In this document: in pieces, positions 1 to 8,366 of the stretch
Layout: each line of letters begins with the position of its first letter
Position numbering within the stretch: position 1 is the stretch's first letter
Source of the DNA: CAZCAC01 sp964496575
GTDB taxonomy: Bacteria; Planctomycetota; UBA1135; GCA-002686595
Direction: 5' to 3'
Length of the DNA stretch: 61,026 nucleotides
Assembly: GCA_964496575.1 (NCBI GenBank)
Contig: CAZCAC010000046.1
Location: forward strand, 1-61,026
The notes under the pieces: generated by a model
What the model was told of the DNA's origin: nothing
Databases searched by the model: none
Seen by the model: the letters and a program-made list of their open reading frames with translations, nothing else
Translations under genes and position numbers: made by a program

Positions 1-1
1 C

Positions 2-292
2 GACCTGACCCCGGCGATGATCATCCTGGTGCCGATCCTCTTCCCGATCGCGCGGCAGGTCGGCATGGATCCGGTGCAGTTTGGCGTGATCACCGTGATG
101 GCGCTGGGGATCGGGCAGTGCACGCCGCCGGTGGGGATCGCGCTGTTCGTCGCCTGCTCGATCTCGAAGATCAAGATCGGAGCGGTCGCCCGACCGCTCC
201 TGCCCTTCCTGACGGCGATGCTCGTGGTGCTGTTGACCGCCGTCTTCTGGCCTTTCCTGACCGTCGGGCTGCCGGCGATGTGGATGCGTTGA
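2..292 (+). CDS. TRAP transporter large permease (DctM-like), C-terminal fragment
   Basis: This is the last 96 residues of a TRAP-type large membrane permease; its 5' part lies outside the window. The piece reads in frame from base 2 (DLTPAMIILVP) and holds the family's conserved glycine/proline-rich stretch (VMALGIGQCTPPVGIALF) followed by two strongly hydrophobic segments. DctM/SiaM-type permeases use a sodium gradient to import organic or sugar acids delivered by a periplasmic binding protein. The next gene, 20 bases downstream on the same strand, is a KduD-like dehydrogenase, which suggests a sugar-acid uptake and catabolism operon. The substrate cannot be read from this fragment. Confidence 0.85.
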   Translation, partial: DLTPAMIILVPILFPIARQVGMDPVQFGVITVMALGIGQCTPPVGIALFVACSISKIKIGAVARPLLPFLTAMLVVLLTAVFWPFLTVGLPAMWMR

Positions 293-312
293 ACGCGAGG
301 AGCTCTATCGAG

Positions 313-1083
313 ATGCACGTACTGGATCGTTTTCGACTCGACGGACGGATCGCCCTGGTCACCGGTTGCCGGCGGGGGATCGGACTGGGGATGGCGAAGG
401 CGCTCGCCCAGGCGGGTGCGGACATCATCGGGGTCAGCGCCTCCCTCGAAGCAGAGGGGAGCGAGGTCGAGCGCGTGGTCCTCGCCGCGGGGAAGGGCTT
501 CCACGGCTACCGCTGCGACGTCGGCGACCGGGCCGCGCTGCACGCGACCGTCGACGCCATCCTGGCCGAGCATCCGCACATCGACATCCTCGTCGCCAAC
601 GCCGGCACGATCGAGCGCGGGGCCGCGGCGGTGCACACCGACGAGCAGTGGGATCGGGTGATCGAGGTGAACCTCTCCTCGCAGTTCGTGCTGGCGCGCG
701 AGGTCGGCGCCGCCATGCTGGAGCGGGGCGAGGGGAAGATCCTCTTCACCGCCTCCCTGCTCACCTTCCAGGGCGGCATCACCGTGCCCGGCTACGCGGC
801 AAGCAAGGGCGGCGTCGGCCAGCTGGTCAAGGCGCTCTCCAACGAGTGGGCGCCGCGCGGGGTCAACGTCAACGCCATCGCGCCGGGGTACATCGAGACC
901 GACAACACCGCCCCGCTGCGCGAGGACCCCGAGCGCAACCGCGGGCTGATGGAGCGGGTCCCCGCGGGGCGGTGGGGGACCGCGGCCGACCTCGAGGGGG
1001 CGACCGTCTTCCTCTGCTCGCCGGCCTCCGACTTCGTGCACGGCGAGATCCTCACCGTCGACGGCGGCTGGATGGGGCGGTAG
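313..1083 (+). CDS. kduD: SDR oxidoreductase, 2-deoxy-D-gluconate 3-dehydrogenase / KduD-like
   Basis: A 256-residue classical short-chain dehydrogenase. The nucleotide-binding motif TGCRRGIG is at residues 17-24, NAG follows the fourth strand, and the catalytic pair is Tyr161 and Lys165 (YAASK). The opening (LDRFRLDGRIALVTGC), the middle (FQGGITVPGYAASKGGV) and the end (RVPAGRWG..DL, VDGGWMGR) match KduD of pectin/uronate breakdown closely, and KduD is about the same length. The family oxidises or reduces deoxy-uronate or gluconate derivatives with NAD(H). I chose the ATG at 313; the frame is open far upstream, but only this start gives a normal SDR N terminus. The TRAP permease just upstream supports a role in sugar-acid catabolism. 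The exact substrate is inferred. Confidence 0.85.
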   Translation: MHVLDRFRLDGRIALVTGCRRGIGLGMAKALAQAGADIIGVSASLEAEGSEVERVVLAAGKGFHGYRCDVGDRAALHATVDAILAEHPHIDILVANAGTIERGAAAVHTDEQWDRVIEVNLSSQFVLAREVGAAMLERGEGKILFTASLLTFQGGITVPGYAASKGGVGQLVKALSNEWAPRGVNVNAIAPGYIETDNTAPLREDPERNRGLMERVPAGRWGTAADLEGATVFLCSPASDFVHGEILTVDGGWMGR

Positions 1084-1195
1084 TGCGGGGTTCGAGGAGA
1101 AACCCATGGCGGGAATCGCGCCGCGGAGCGAGAATGGCGGAAGAGCATCCAATTCTGGTCAGCATCGTTCAAATGTGAACACAGCGAGATCGCCG

Positions 1196-2986
1196 ATGAG
1201 CCTCTCCACCCACACCGCCGCACTGGCGCTCACGGCTCTGCTGATTCCCTCCCCGGGGGCAGGCGTCGAGGCGGCGCAGGAGGTGGAAGCGCCGACGGTC
1301 GAGACGCTCACCGGCAAGAGCTTCCACTTCAGCTGGAAGGAGGGGGACGAGGGCGCCATCAACGGGATCATGACCCTCGCCGCCGCCGGGAAGGTCGAGG
1401 GGATCAACAGCCCCAACGAGAGCGCGTGGAAGCTCGACGAGGAGGGGCGGCTGCTGATCCTGCACGAGGACGGGCACGTCTCGACCACCTTCGAGATCTT
1501 CGAGGTCCGGGAAGGGAAGTGGTGCTTCGACGGGCCCTTCCACCTGCGCGAGGGGATCACCCATCACCTCGAGGAGACCGATGAGGAACCACAGCGACCG
1601 GTCCAGCTGAGCGAAGGGTTGCCCGAGCGTCTGCTGCACACGAACCAGACGATCGTCTGCCTCGACATCGGTGAGACGTACGTGTACGAGCGTCCCGACG
1701 GGCGGGGGCTTCCTCTCAAGCTCAAGTCGGTCGAGGTGAGCCGCGACAGCGTGGTCGGACTGGTGAGGAGCGCCGAGGTCGTCATCGAGGTCGATCCCGT
1801 CTACACCCTCCGCCTCCGCTGTGCGCCCTACGTGATGCCGAGGGAGTATCATCTGAGAGCGTTCAGGCCCGGTCGAGGCGGTTCCCGTCTTCACGACGAC
1901 CACCGGAGCATCCGCATCCAGGTCGACACCACCTCCGACTGGACGCCGCTGCCGAAGCGCGTGCAGCTCTCGCTGTGGGATACCGACGAACCGATCGTCG
2001 ACACCAGCCGCTTCACCTTCCCCCTGCGCGACTACCGCCTCTTCGCGCACGGGATGCAGTGCTACAACGAGTCGGTGCACCTCGGTCGCAAGGATGGCGA
2101 CCCCTCCGGCGCTGTGTTCCACCACTCCTACGGCATCGACTTCGCCGGCTTCGAGGGGGGGATGGACGTGCTATCTTGCGTCGACGGGAAGGTGGTTCAG
2201 CTGCTCCCCGAGGCGATCCTGGTGAACATCGAGGACGACGCCGGCCTGATCTGGGAGTACCACCACCTCGATTCGATTGCGCCGCATCTGAAGGTCGGCA
2301 TGCGCGTCGGCAAGGGGGAGAAGATCGGCGTGCTGGGGCGCAGCGGCCCCTCGGGCAATTTCTCGCACCTCCACGTCGGCGCGTTCCTCTCCCCGGAGCT
2401 CCTCGAGCAGCGCAGGTACACGAGGCGCCTCAACTGGTACCCGTGGATGGTCGCCGCGTACCGGGAGCTCCACCCCGAGGGCCCACTGGCGGTCGCCGGG
2501 GCGCACCTGCCGGTGCGAGTGGGGGAGAAAGTGATCTTCGACGGCATCGATTCGATCGCGGGTGAGCACCGGATCGAAGACTGGCGCTGGGAGCTGCCCG
2601 ATGGAACGGTGGTGGAGGGCCGGCGCGCCGAGGCGAGCTTCGAGAAGCCTGGGGTCTACGTCGCCACGCTGACTGCGCGCGACGAGAGCGGTGCCGAGGA
2701 CGTCGACTTCCGCAAGATCAAGGTCTACTCGCAGGGCGAGCCCGAGCCCTTCCTTCCCGCGATCTTCGCCACTACCACGCCGACGGTCGAGGTGTACGCC
2801 GGCGAGCCCGTGAAGTTCAAGTACTGGCTACACGGTGCGGAGGAGCACTCGTTCGAGATCGACTTCGGCGACGGCACCGTGCTGGAGGAGTACGAGAGCT
2901 TCACCGTCGTCGAGCACGCGTTCAGCGAACCGGGTCTGCACGTCGTCACCGCGCGCAGTCGGTCGACTGCAACTGGGTCGAGGTGA
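1196..2986 (+). CDS. Exported M23 (LytM-type) peptidase-like protein with PKD domains, C terminus disrupted
   Basis: A 596-residue protein with an N-terminal signal-like hydrophobic stretch. After an unassigned N-terminal region comes an M23 metallopeptidase domain: His309/His310 and Asp315 (HHSYGIDF), YHHLD, and the HxH motif His391-Leu-His393 (SHLHVG). These correspond to the zinc and catalytic residues of LytM-type endopeptidases, which cut peptidoglycan peptides or other extracellular peptides. Two PKD-like beta-sandwich domains follow (DWRWELPDGT.. and FEIDFGDGT..). The second ends abruptly: after GLHVVTARS the frame runs into about eight unrelated residues and a stop, exactly where a different gene begins in another frame. 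The 3' end therefore looks lost. An upstream in-frame start at 1106 exists, but 1196 puts the signal peptide at the start. Confidence 0.8.
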   Translation: MSLSTHTAALALTALLIPSPGAGVEAAQEVEAPTVETLTGKSFHFSWKEGDEGAINGIMTLAAAGKVEGINSPNESAWKLDEEGRLLILHEDGHVSTTFEIFEVREGKWCFDGPFHLREGITHHLEETDEEPQRPVQLSEGLPERLLHTNQTIVCLDIGETYVYERPDGRGLPLKLKSVEVSRDSVVGLVRSAEVVIEVDPVYTLRLRCAPYVMPREYHLRAFRPGRGGSRLHDDHRSIRIQVDTTSDWTPLPKRVQLSLWDTDEPIVDTSRFTFPLRDYRLFAHGMQCYNESVHLGRKDGDPSGAVFHHSYGIDFAGFEGGMDVLSCVDGKVVQLLPEAILVNIEDDAGLIWEYHHLDSIAPHLKVGMRVGKGEKIGVLGRSGPSGNFSHLHVGAFLSPELLEQRRYTRRLNWYPWMVAAYRELHPEGPLAVAGAHLPVRVGEKVIFDGIDSIAGEHRIEDWRWELPDGTVVEGRRAEASFEKPGVYVATLTARDESGAEDVDFRKIKVYSQGEPEPFLPAIFATTTPTVEVYAGEPVKFKYWLHGAEEHSFEIDFGDGTVLEEYESFTVVEHAFSEPGLHVVTARSRSTATGSR

Positions 2987-4614
2987 GCAACCTCTTCGCG
3001 ATGGCGGGCGACGGCCAGTACATGCGTCGCCTCGGCTACGACCAGGTGCACACGATCTTCCCGACCGTTACCGACGACGGCCGCGTGCTCTACACGCGCT
3101 GGGACTACAACGACCGCGCGCAGATCTACCCCCAACCCTTGTTCCAGATGAACCTGGACGGGACCAAGCAGCTGGAGTTCTACGGCGGCAGCTCCTGGTT
3201 CCCGACCAACATCATCCACGCGCGCAAGATCCCGGAATCGCACCTCGTCGTGGCGATCATCACCGGCCACCACACGCCGGCGCACGGCAAGCTCGGCCTG
3301 ATCGACCCGACGCTGGGGCGGCAGGAGGCGCAGGGCGTGCAGCTGATCGCGCCGCGGCGGACGACCGAGCCGATTCGCGTCGACGTCTACGGGATGCAGG
3401 GGGACCAGTTCCAGTACCCCTATCCGCTCGACGAGGAGCGCTTCCTGGTCACGCTGGCGCTGCCGACTCCCGAGGGGAAGTTCGGCCGCTTCGACATCTA
3501 CCTCGTCGATGCCGAGGGCCGCCGCGAGCTGCTCGTCGAGGCGCCAGAGTCCGGCGAGGGGATCGGCTGCCGCCAGATGGTGCCGATCGCGCCGCGGCCG
3601 GTGCCGCTCGTCGGCGAGAGCGAGATCGACTGGTCCGCGGACACCGGCAAGGTCTACATCCAGGACATCTACGAGGGTCCGGGCCTCGCCGGCGTGCCGC
3701 GCGGCACCATCGACCGCGTACGTGTCGTCGGCCTCGAGTACCGCTGCGCCGGCGTCGGCCACGCCGACCAGGAAGGTGCGGGCGGGTTCGCCGACGTGTC
3801 GACGCCGGTCGCCGTGGGCAACGGTTCGTGGGACGTCAAGGTTGTCTACGGCAGCTCGCCGGTGCACGAGGACGGCTCCGCGTTCTTCGTCGTGCCTGCG
3901 CGCAAGCCGCTGTACTTCCAGGCGCTCGACGAGGACGGCTTCAGCGTGCAGACGATGCGCAGCTGGACGACGCTGATGCCCGGCGAGATGCAGTCGTGCG
4001 TCGGCTGCCACGAGGACAAGAACAGCGCGCCGCCGGCCGACTACGGCCACTCGCTGGCGATGGCCAAGGGCGCGCAGCCGCTGCTGCCCTTCTTCGACCA
4101 GCCGCGGGGCTTCAGCTACCCGAAGGACGTGCAGCCGATCCTCGACCGACACTGCGCCCGTTGCCACGACGGCCGCGAGGAGGTCCCGTACGACCTCCGC
4201 GGCGAGCTGGTGCACCTGCCGGAGATGAAGCGGATGATCAACCGCTCCTACCTCGAGCTCACGCACACGAACGAACGAGAGCGCGGCGACTGCCACCACC
4301 CGACGCTGAACTGGATCGACTGCATGTCGGAGCCGGAGATGCTGCCGCCCTACCACCGCGGTGCCGTGACCAGCGGGATGATGAAGCTCCTGAAGGCAGG
4401 CCACGAGGGCGTGGAGCTCACCGCGAAGGAGCTGGAGACGCTCGCCTGCTGGATCGACCTGCTCGTGCCCTTCTGCGGGGACTACCTGGAGAACAACACC
4501 TGGTCGGAGCGGGAGAAGGCCTTCTACCAGCACTACGCCGACAAGCGCGAGGCTCAGGAAGCGGCAGAGCGGAAGGCGCTGCGCGAGCTGGTCGAGGTGG
4601 AGCGAGGGGAATAG
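2983..4614 (+). CDS. HzsA-like dihaem cytochrome c protein, N-terminally truncated
   Basis: The product resembles the C-terminal half of the hydrazine synthase alpha-subunit-like family common in planctomycetes: a beta-propeller segment (QVHTIFPTVTDDGRVLYTRW, NDRAQIYPQPLFQMN) followed by a haem region. Two c-type haem sites are visible, CVGCH at about residue 339 and CARCH at about residue 391, and the tail has further Cys/His pairs. There is no signal peptide, although c-type haem attachment needs export. Homology clearly continues upstream of the GTG at 2983: the in-frame codons before it read SVDCNWVEVSNLF, a family hallmark. The rest of the N-terminal half is missing and replaced by the end of the M23/PKD gene. 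I treat it as a 5'-deleted gene, possibly a pseudogene. Outside anammox bacteria the function of these homologues is unknown. Confidence 0.75.
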   Translation: MSNLFAMAGDGQYMRRLGYDQVHTIFPTVTDDGRVLYTRWDYNDRAQIYPQPLFQMNLDGTKQLEFYGGSSWFPTNIIHARKIPESHLVVAIITGHHTPAHGKLGLIDPTLGRQEAQGVQLIAPRRTTEPIRVDVYGMQGDQFQYPYPLDEERFLVTLALPTPEGKFGRFDIYLVDAEGRRELLVEAPESGEGIGCRQMVPIAPRPVPLVGESEIDWSADTGKVYIQDIYEGPGLAGVPRGTIDRVRVVGLEYRCAGVGHADQEGAGGFADVSTPVAVGNGSWDVKVVYGSSPVHEDGSAFFVVPARKPLYFQALDEDGFSVQTMRSWTTLMPGEMQSCVGCHEDKNSAPPADYGHSLAMAKGAQPLLPFFDQPRGFSYPKDVQPILDRHCARCHDGREEVPYDLRGELVHLPEMKRMINRSYLELTHTNERERGDCHHPTLNWIDCMSEPEMLPPYHRGAVTSGMMKLLKAGHEGVELTAKELETLACWIDLLVPFCGDYLENNTWSEREKAFYQHYADKREAQEAAERKALRELVEVERGE

Positions 4615-4625
4615 GGTCGCGCCGG

Positions 4626-5555
4626 TCAGCGAACGCGGGCGAGCTTCGGCTCCCCACCCGCCGCTTCCGCCGCGACCCGACGCGCTATCGTCTCGGTCAT
4701 GTGGAACGGGTCGAGGAAGTTCTCCGCGTCGCGCGTCAGCTCGTTCGGATAGTCCCAGTCCAGGACAGCTGAGATGGTGCGGAGCTCGGCGATCGACCGC
4801 GTGTACTCCTCATCCACTCCTTGCTCCCGGCGGGTCGCCTGCAGGTCGACGTGGGTGGGCAGGATCAGGAAGGTCAGCGCGATCCCCTCCTCGGCGCAGT
4901 ACTGCCCGATCCGACGTAGCTCGGCGAACAGATCCTCCGGGTAGACGTAGTCGCTGACGAACTGATGCGGCGCGCGCGCGAGCTGGTGGGCCCAGAACTC
5001 GTCACGGTCCATCGGTGGCTCCTCGCTCACCAGGTTCACGCCCGCGGCGTTGAAGAGCAGCACCTTGACCGTGGCCTCGGCGATCTTCGGACTCAGGTAG
5101 TAGCCGAGGGGGTTCTCCGCCAGGGCCACGGCTTCCCGCGAGCGTTGCAGCCGGTTGTGGTCGTTGAGGAGCAGGGCGTTGAGACCGATGTAGACGGCCT
5201 CGAGGTCGCTGTGCTCCGCGGCGAACCAGAAGGCCTCGACCGCGTCGAACGCCGAACCGCCGCCGAACGAGAGGTTGTAGGTCGCCCGGCCCAGCCGCGC
5301 CGTGAACTCATCGGCAGGCAGGCTGTCCATCCGCGAGTCCCCGAGCAGCACGACGGGGGTCGGGTCGTGCTTGAACTCGGCGAACTTCCAGTTGTAGTAG
5401 TCGAGCTTCTCCGTCACCGCCTGCTTCTGGAGGCCCAGATCCACCGCGCGGTTGAACTGGTAGGGATCGACGACGTAGTTCGTCATCCCGATGCAGGAGA
5501 TGATGATGCCGAGCACCACGGTGTTGAGGATCCCGACCAGCCAGGTGCGTTTCAT
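4626..5555 (-). CDS. SGNH-like exported protein, AlgJ/DltD-type partner of MBOAT acyltransferase
   Basis: A 309-residue protein with an N-terminal membrane anchor or signal (residues about 5-28). It has a block I-like GDSRMD motif near residue 73 and, close to the C terminus, DPFHMT, which matches the Asp-x-x-His of SGNH hydrolases. Proteins of this kind act at the outer face of the membrane, passing acyl (usually acetyl) groups from the MBOAT protein onto an exopolysaccharide or wall polymer. The gene lies 13 bases downstream of the MBOAT gene on the same strand, so the two are probably co-transcribed. The acceptor polymer is unknown, and no polysaccharide synthase genes lie nearby. Confidence 0.75.
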   Translation of the reverse strand: MKRTWLVGILNTVVLGIIISCIGMTNYVVDPYQFNRAVDLGLQKQAVTEKLDYYNWKFAEFKHDPTPVVLLGDSRMDSLPADEFTARLGRATYNLSFGGGSAFDAVEAFWFAAEHSDLEAVYIGLNALLLNDHNRLQRSREAVALAENPLGYYLSPKIAEATVKVLLFNAAGVNLVSEEPPMDRDEFWAHQLARAPHQFVSDYVYPEDLFAELRRIGQYCAEEGIALTFLILPTHVDLQATRREQGVDEEYTRSIAELRTISAVLDWDYPNELTRDAENFLDPFHMTETIARRVAAEAAGGEPKLARVR

Positions 5556-5568
5556 GAGCCCGCCTCGC

Positions 5569-7053
5569 TCAGAACTGGAAGTAGAGGAATTGCCGCGGAC
5601 CGTACGCTCCGAGCAGGAGGGTGACGATCACCAGCGCGTCGAACCAGGCCAGGCGCAGAGCGCGGCGGCGCCACGTGATCGCCTCGAACCTCGCGTTCTC
5701 CAGGAACAGGTCACTGGCGATCACGAACAGCACCAGGGCCACGCACAGCGTCCCCTCCACGCGGGTCACGCCGACACCGTAGATCACGGTCTGGTTGAGC
5801 GCGGCGAAGTCCAGCGACACCAGTGCCGACAAGTGGTCGCCGAGGCCGGCCCAGCCCCGGGTGAAGACCAGGAGGGCGTCCGCGATCGAGTCCGCGCGGA
5901 AGAACACCCATGCCGCGAGTACCAGGTGGAAGGTGATCAGCACGCCCGCCACGCGATGGACCCGGCCGTATGGATCGAGGCGCAGGGCGCTCACGAGGCG
6001 CCGGCGCAGGGGTGCGCCGGCGATGGAGAACATCAGGTAGCCGCCGTGGAGCAATCCCCACACCCCGAACGTCCAGTTCGCGCCGTGCCAGAAACCGCTG
6101 ATGACGAACACGACGAGCAGGTTGGAGAAGTGACGCCAGCGGATGACCCGGTTGCCGCCCAGCGGGATGTACAGGTAGTCCCGGAACCACGTGGAGAGGG
6201 AGATGTGCCAGCGCTGCCAGAACTCGCCGATTGAGGCGGCCAGGTAGGGGCGCCGGAAGTTCTCCATCAGGTCGAAGCCCATCACCCTGGCCGCGCCGAT
6301 GGCGATGTCCGAGTAGCCCGAGAAGTCGCAGTAGATCTGGAAGGCGAACGCGTAGGTGGCGAGCACCAGCGTGAGCCCCGAGAACTCGTCGGGGTTCGCG
6401 TAGACGGCGTCGACGTACACCGCCAGCCGGTCCGCGACCACGACCTTCTTGAAGAAGCCCCACACCATCTGGCGCAAGCCGCTGCACACCTCTCCGTAGT
6501 CCAGTGTGGCGTTCCGGCGGAACTGGGGCAGGAGGTGCGACGCGCGCTCGATCGGGCCGGCGACGAGCTGCGGGAAGAACGAGACGTAGAGGGCGAAGTA
6601 CCCGAGGTGCCGCTCGGGCCGGATCTTGCCCCGGTAGACGTCGATGGTGTAGGCGAGGGTCTGGAACGTGTAGAACGAGATCCCCACGGGCAGGAGGAGA
6701 TCGAAGGCCTGCATGCCGTAGAAGATGTCGATCGACTCGAAGAAGGCCCGCGCCGAGTCGTTGAGGAAGTTGCTGTACTTGAACGCGACCAGGAGCCCCA
6801 GGTTGGTCACCAGGGAGAGCACCAGGAACGGTCGCCGGGCCCGCCGGTCGGGGCGACTCGCCATCCGCAGGCCGCAGAGGTAGTCCACGAGCGTCGAGGC
6901 GACGATCAGGAGGACGTACTCCGCCTTCCAGCACATGTAGAAGTAGTACGACGCCCCCAGGAGCAGCATCCAGCGGGCGCGCGCGGGCAGGGCGAAGTAG
7001 ACGAAGACGACCGCCGGAAAGAAGATCAGGAACTCGAGGGAGTTGAAGAGCAT
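5569..7053 (-). CDS. MBOAT family O-acyltransferase (AlgI/DltB-like)
   Basis: A 494-residue polytopic membrane protein of normal AlgI length. Hallmarks include an N terminus like LFNSLEFLIFF, LLPVGISFYTFQTLAYTIDV, FFPQLVAGPIERA, FCDFSGYSD-type text (YCDFSGYSDIAIG), WRWHISLSTWFRDYLYIPLGG-type text, and the SGFWHGANW motif carrying the invariant MBOAT histidine. Family members move acyl groups from a cytoplasmic donor across the membrane to acylate polymers such as alginate. The SGNH gene just downstream is the expected extracytoplasmic partner. About 175 bases separate its start from the end of the next minus-strand gene, and I see no RNA gene in that gap. Confidence 0.92.
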   Translation of the reverse strand: MLFNSLEFLIFFPAVVFVYFALPARARWMLLLGASYYFYMCWKAEYVLLIVASTLVDYLCGLRMASRPDRRARRPFLVLSLVTNLGLLVAFKYSNFLNDSARAFFESIDIFYGMQAFDLLLPVGISFYTFQTLAYTIDVYRGKIRPERHLGYFALYVSFFPQLVAGPIERASHLLPQFRRNATLDYGEVCSGLRQMVWGFFKKVVVADRLAVYVDAVYANPDEFSGLTLVLATYAFAFQIYCDFSGYSDIAIGAARVMGFDLMENFRRPYLAASIGEFWQRWHISLSTWFRDYLYIPLGGNRVIRWRHFSNLLVVFVISGFWHGANWTFGVWGLLHGGYLMFSIAGAPLRRRLVSALRLDPYGRVHRVAGVLITFHLVLAAWVFFRADSIADALLVFTRGWAGLGDHLSALVSLDFAALNQTVIYGVGVTRVEGTLCVALVLFVIASDLFLENARFEAITWRRRALRLAWFDALVIVTLLLGAYGPRQFLYFQF

Positions 7054-7229
7054 CGGTCGGCGGGGATCGGTCCGCCCCCGCTTTCGACGCGTTCACCCCG
7101 GAGCGCGAGATCCAAGGCACAGGCGAGACCGCCCTGTCCCAAGATCGAGATGGGGTGAATGGCCCATAACCCGATTCTGGGTCAGAAGTGGTGGGGAATC
7201 GGCCCCGTAGCGGAGGGGAAGCTCCCGCC

Positions 7230-8297
7230 CTACTCGACCACCCGCGCCTCGGCGGGACCCTCGCCGACCCGGAAGACGATCCCCGGATCGGTGTGCTTGC
7301 GCTTGAGGTAGGCGAGGACCCGCCCGGTGTCGGAGACGAAGGAGTAGGCCCAGGAGGTGACCATTCCGAGGTCGCGCCACTCGCCTCTCTTCTCGTCGAG
7401 GCGGTAGAGCCGCGTCCCCCGCTCGAGCGGGTCGTCGTGGGAGACGACGAGCGCACAGAGCAGCTTGTTGAGGCCGCCGTACGTGTCGATCTTCGCCACC
7501 ACCTCCTGGCCGATGTAGCAGCCCTTGTCGAGGCTGAACGCCTCTTCGAGCCGCGCCTCCTGCGGGTAGACGCCGTCGTCGACGTCCTCGTGGATCAGCG
7601 CGACGCAGCTCTCCACGCGCAAGATGTCGGTGGCGATGCGTCCCGCCGGTCGGACCCCCGCCTCGCGCAGCCCGCTCCACAGCCCCTCGGCGCGATCCGG
7701 GCCGGCGTCCAGCCGAAACGCGGGGGATCCGTAGGCGTCGAGGCGCGTGACGGTGAGCGGCGCGCCACCCTGCTCGCCGCGGACGCTTCCGTAGGGATCG
7801 GTGGGCGGGGCGATTCCGAGGCACGATTCGATCCGCTCCGCCGCGCGGGGGCCCAGCACCAGGAGCGGGGCGTGCCGCTCGGTCTCGTCGGCGAGCTCGA
7901 TCTCCTCCGTGAAGTGGTACATGTCGAGCGCCTGGCAGAGCGCGGGCGCGTCGCCGGGGGGGAGAGAGAGGTGAAACCCGCCGCTCTCGCCCTCGTTCCT
8001 CAGCGCGAAGTCGAAGAGCACCTTGCCCTTGGGGGAGAGCAGCAGCTGGCGATTTCCCCGGCCTTCACCCAGCTGGGTCACTTCGTTGGACAGGAGCCGG
8101 TGCAGGAAGTCGCGCGCGTCGGCGCCGCCGACCCGCACCGCCCCGCGATCGGTCTCGTCGAGCAGGACGCAGTCCTCGCGCGCCGCCGCGTACTCCGTCG
8201 GGACCTCGCCGTACGTCAGGAGCGGCGACGCCTCGGTCTCGGGACGCAGCACGGCGTCGGCGGTCTCGTGCACTTCTCGGAGGATGCTCTGCTTCAC
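7230..8297 (-). CDS. Folate-binding YgfZ/GcvT-like protein
   Basis: About 355 residues when read from the GTG at 8297. The YgfZ/GcvT signature is present: an N-terminal GcvT-type domain (LLDETDRGAVRVGGADARDFLHRLLSN), then DILRVESC and SLDKGCYIGQEVVAKIDTYG, where KGCYIGQE is the YgfZ hallmark containing the conserved cysteine. YgfZ-type proteins bind folate and support iron-sulfur cluster maturation; GcvT itself is the glycine-cleavage aminomethyltransferase. KGCYIGQE and the absence of other gcv genes favour the YgfZ reading. The open frame continues upstream to 8930, but that part overlaps a divergent gene on the plus strand. The 69 bases between the two starts form a divergent promoter region. 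No clear ribosome binding site decides the start. Confidence 0.82.
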   Translation of the reverse strand: MKQSILREVHETADAVLRPETEASPLLTYGEVPTEYAAAREDCVLLDETDRGAVRVGGADARDFLHRLLSNEVTQLGEGRGNRQLLLSPKGKVLFDFALRNEGESGGFHLSLPPGDAPALCQALDMYHFTEEIELADETERHAPLLVLGPRAAERIESCLGIAPPTDPYGSVRGEQGGAPLTVTRLDAYGSPAFRLDAGPDRAEGLWSGLREAGVRPAGRIATDILRVESCVALIHEDVDDGVYPQEARLEEAFSLDKGCYIGQEVVAKIDTYGGLNKLLCALVVSHDDPLERGTRLYRLDEKRGEWRDLGMVTSWAYSFVSDTGRVLAYLKRKHTDPGIVFRVGEGPAEARVVE

Positions 8298-8366
8298 GAT
8301 GGGGAGGATTGCTGGGAACTCGGAGACCGCGGCGTGACCTTTGCACCCGCGCACCGTCTCGCATTC

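Noticed and set aside
2835..4772. Long plus-strand frame overlapping the HzsA-like gene
   Set aside because: Arg/Pro/Ala-rich translation without motifs; the haem motifs CVGCH and CARCH are in the other frame.
7054..7229. Possible small gene between the MBOAT and YgfZ-like genes
   Set aside because: No open frame with a start, and no RNA fold recognised.
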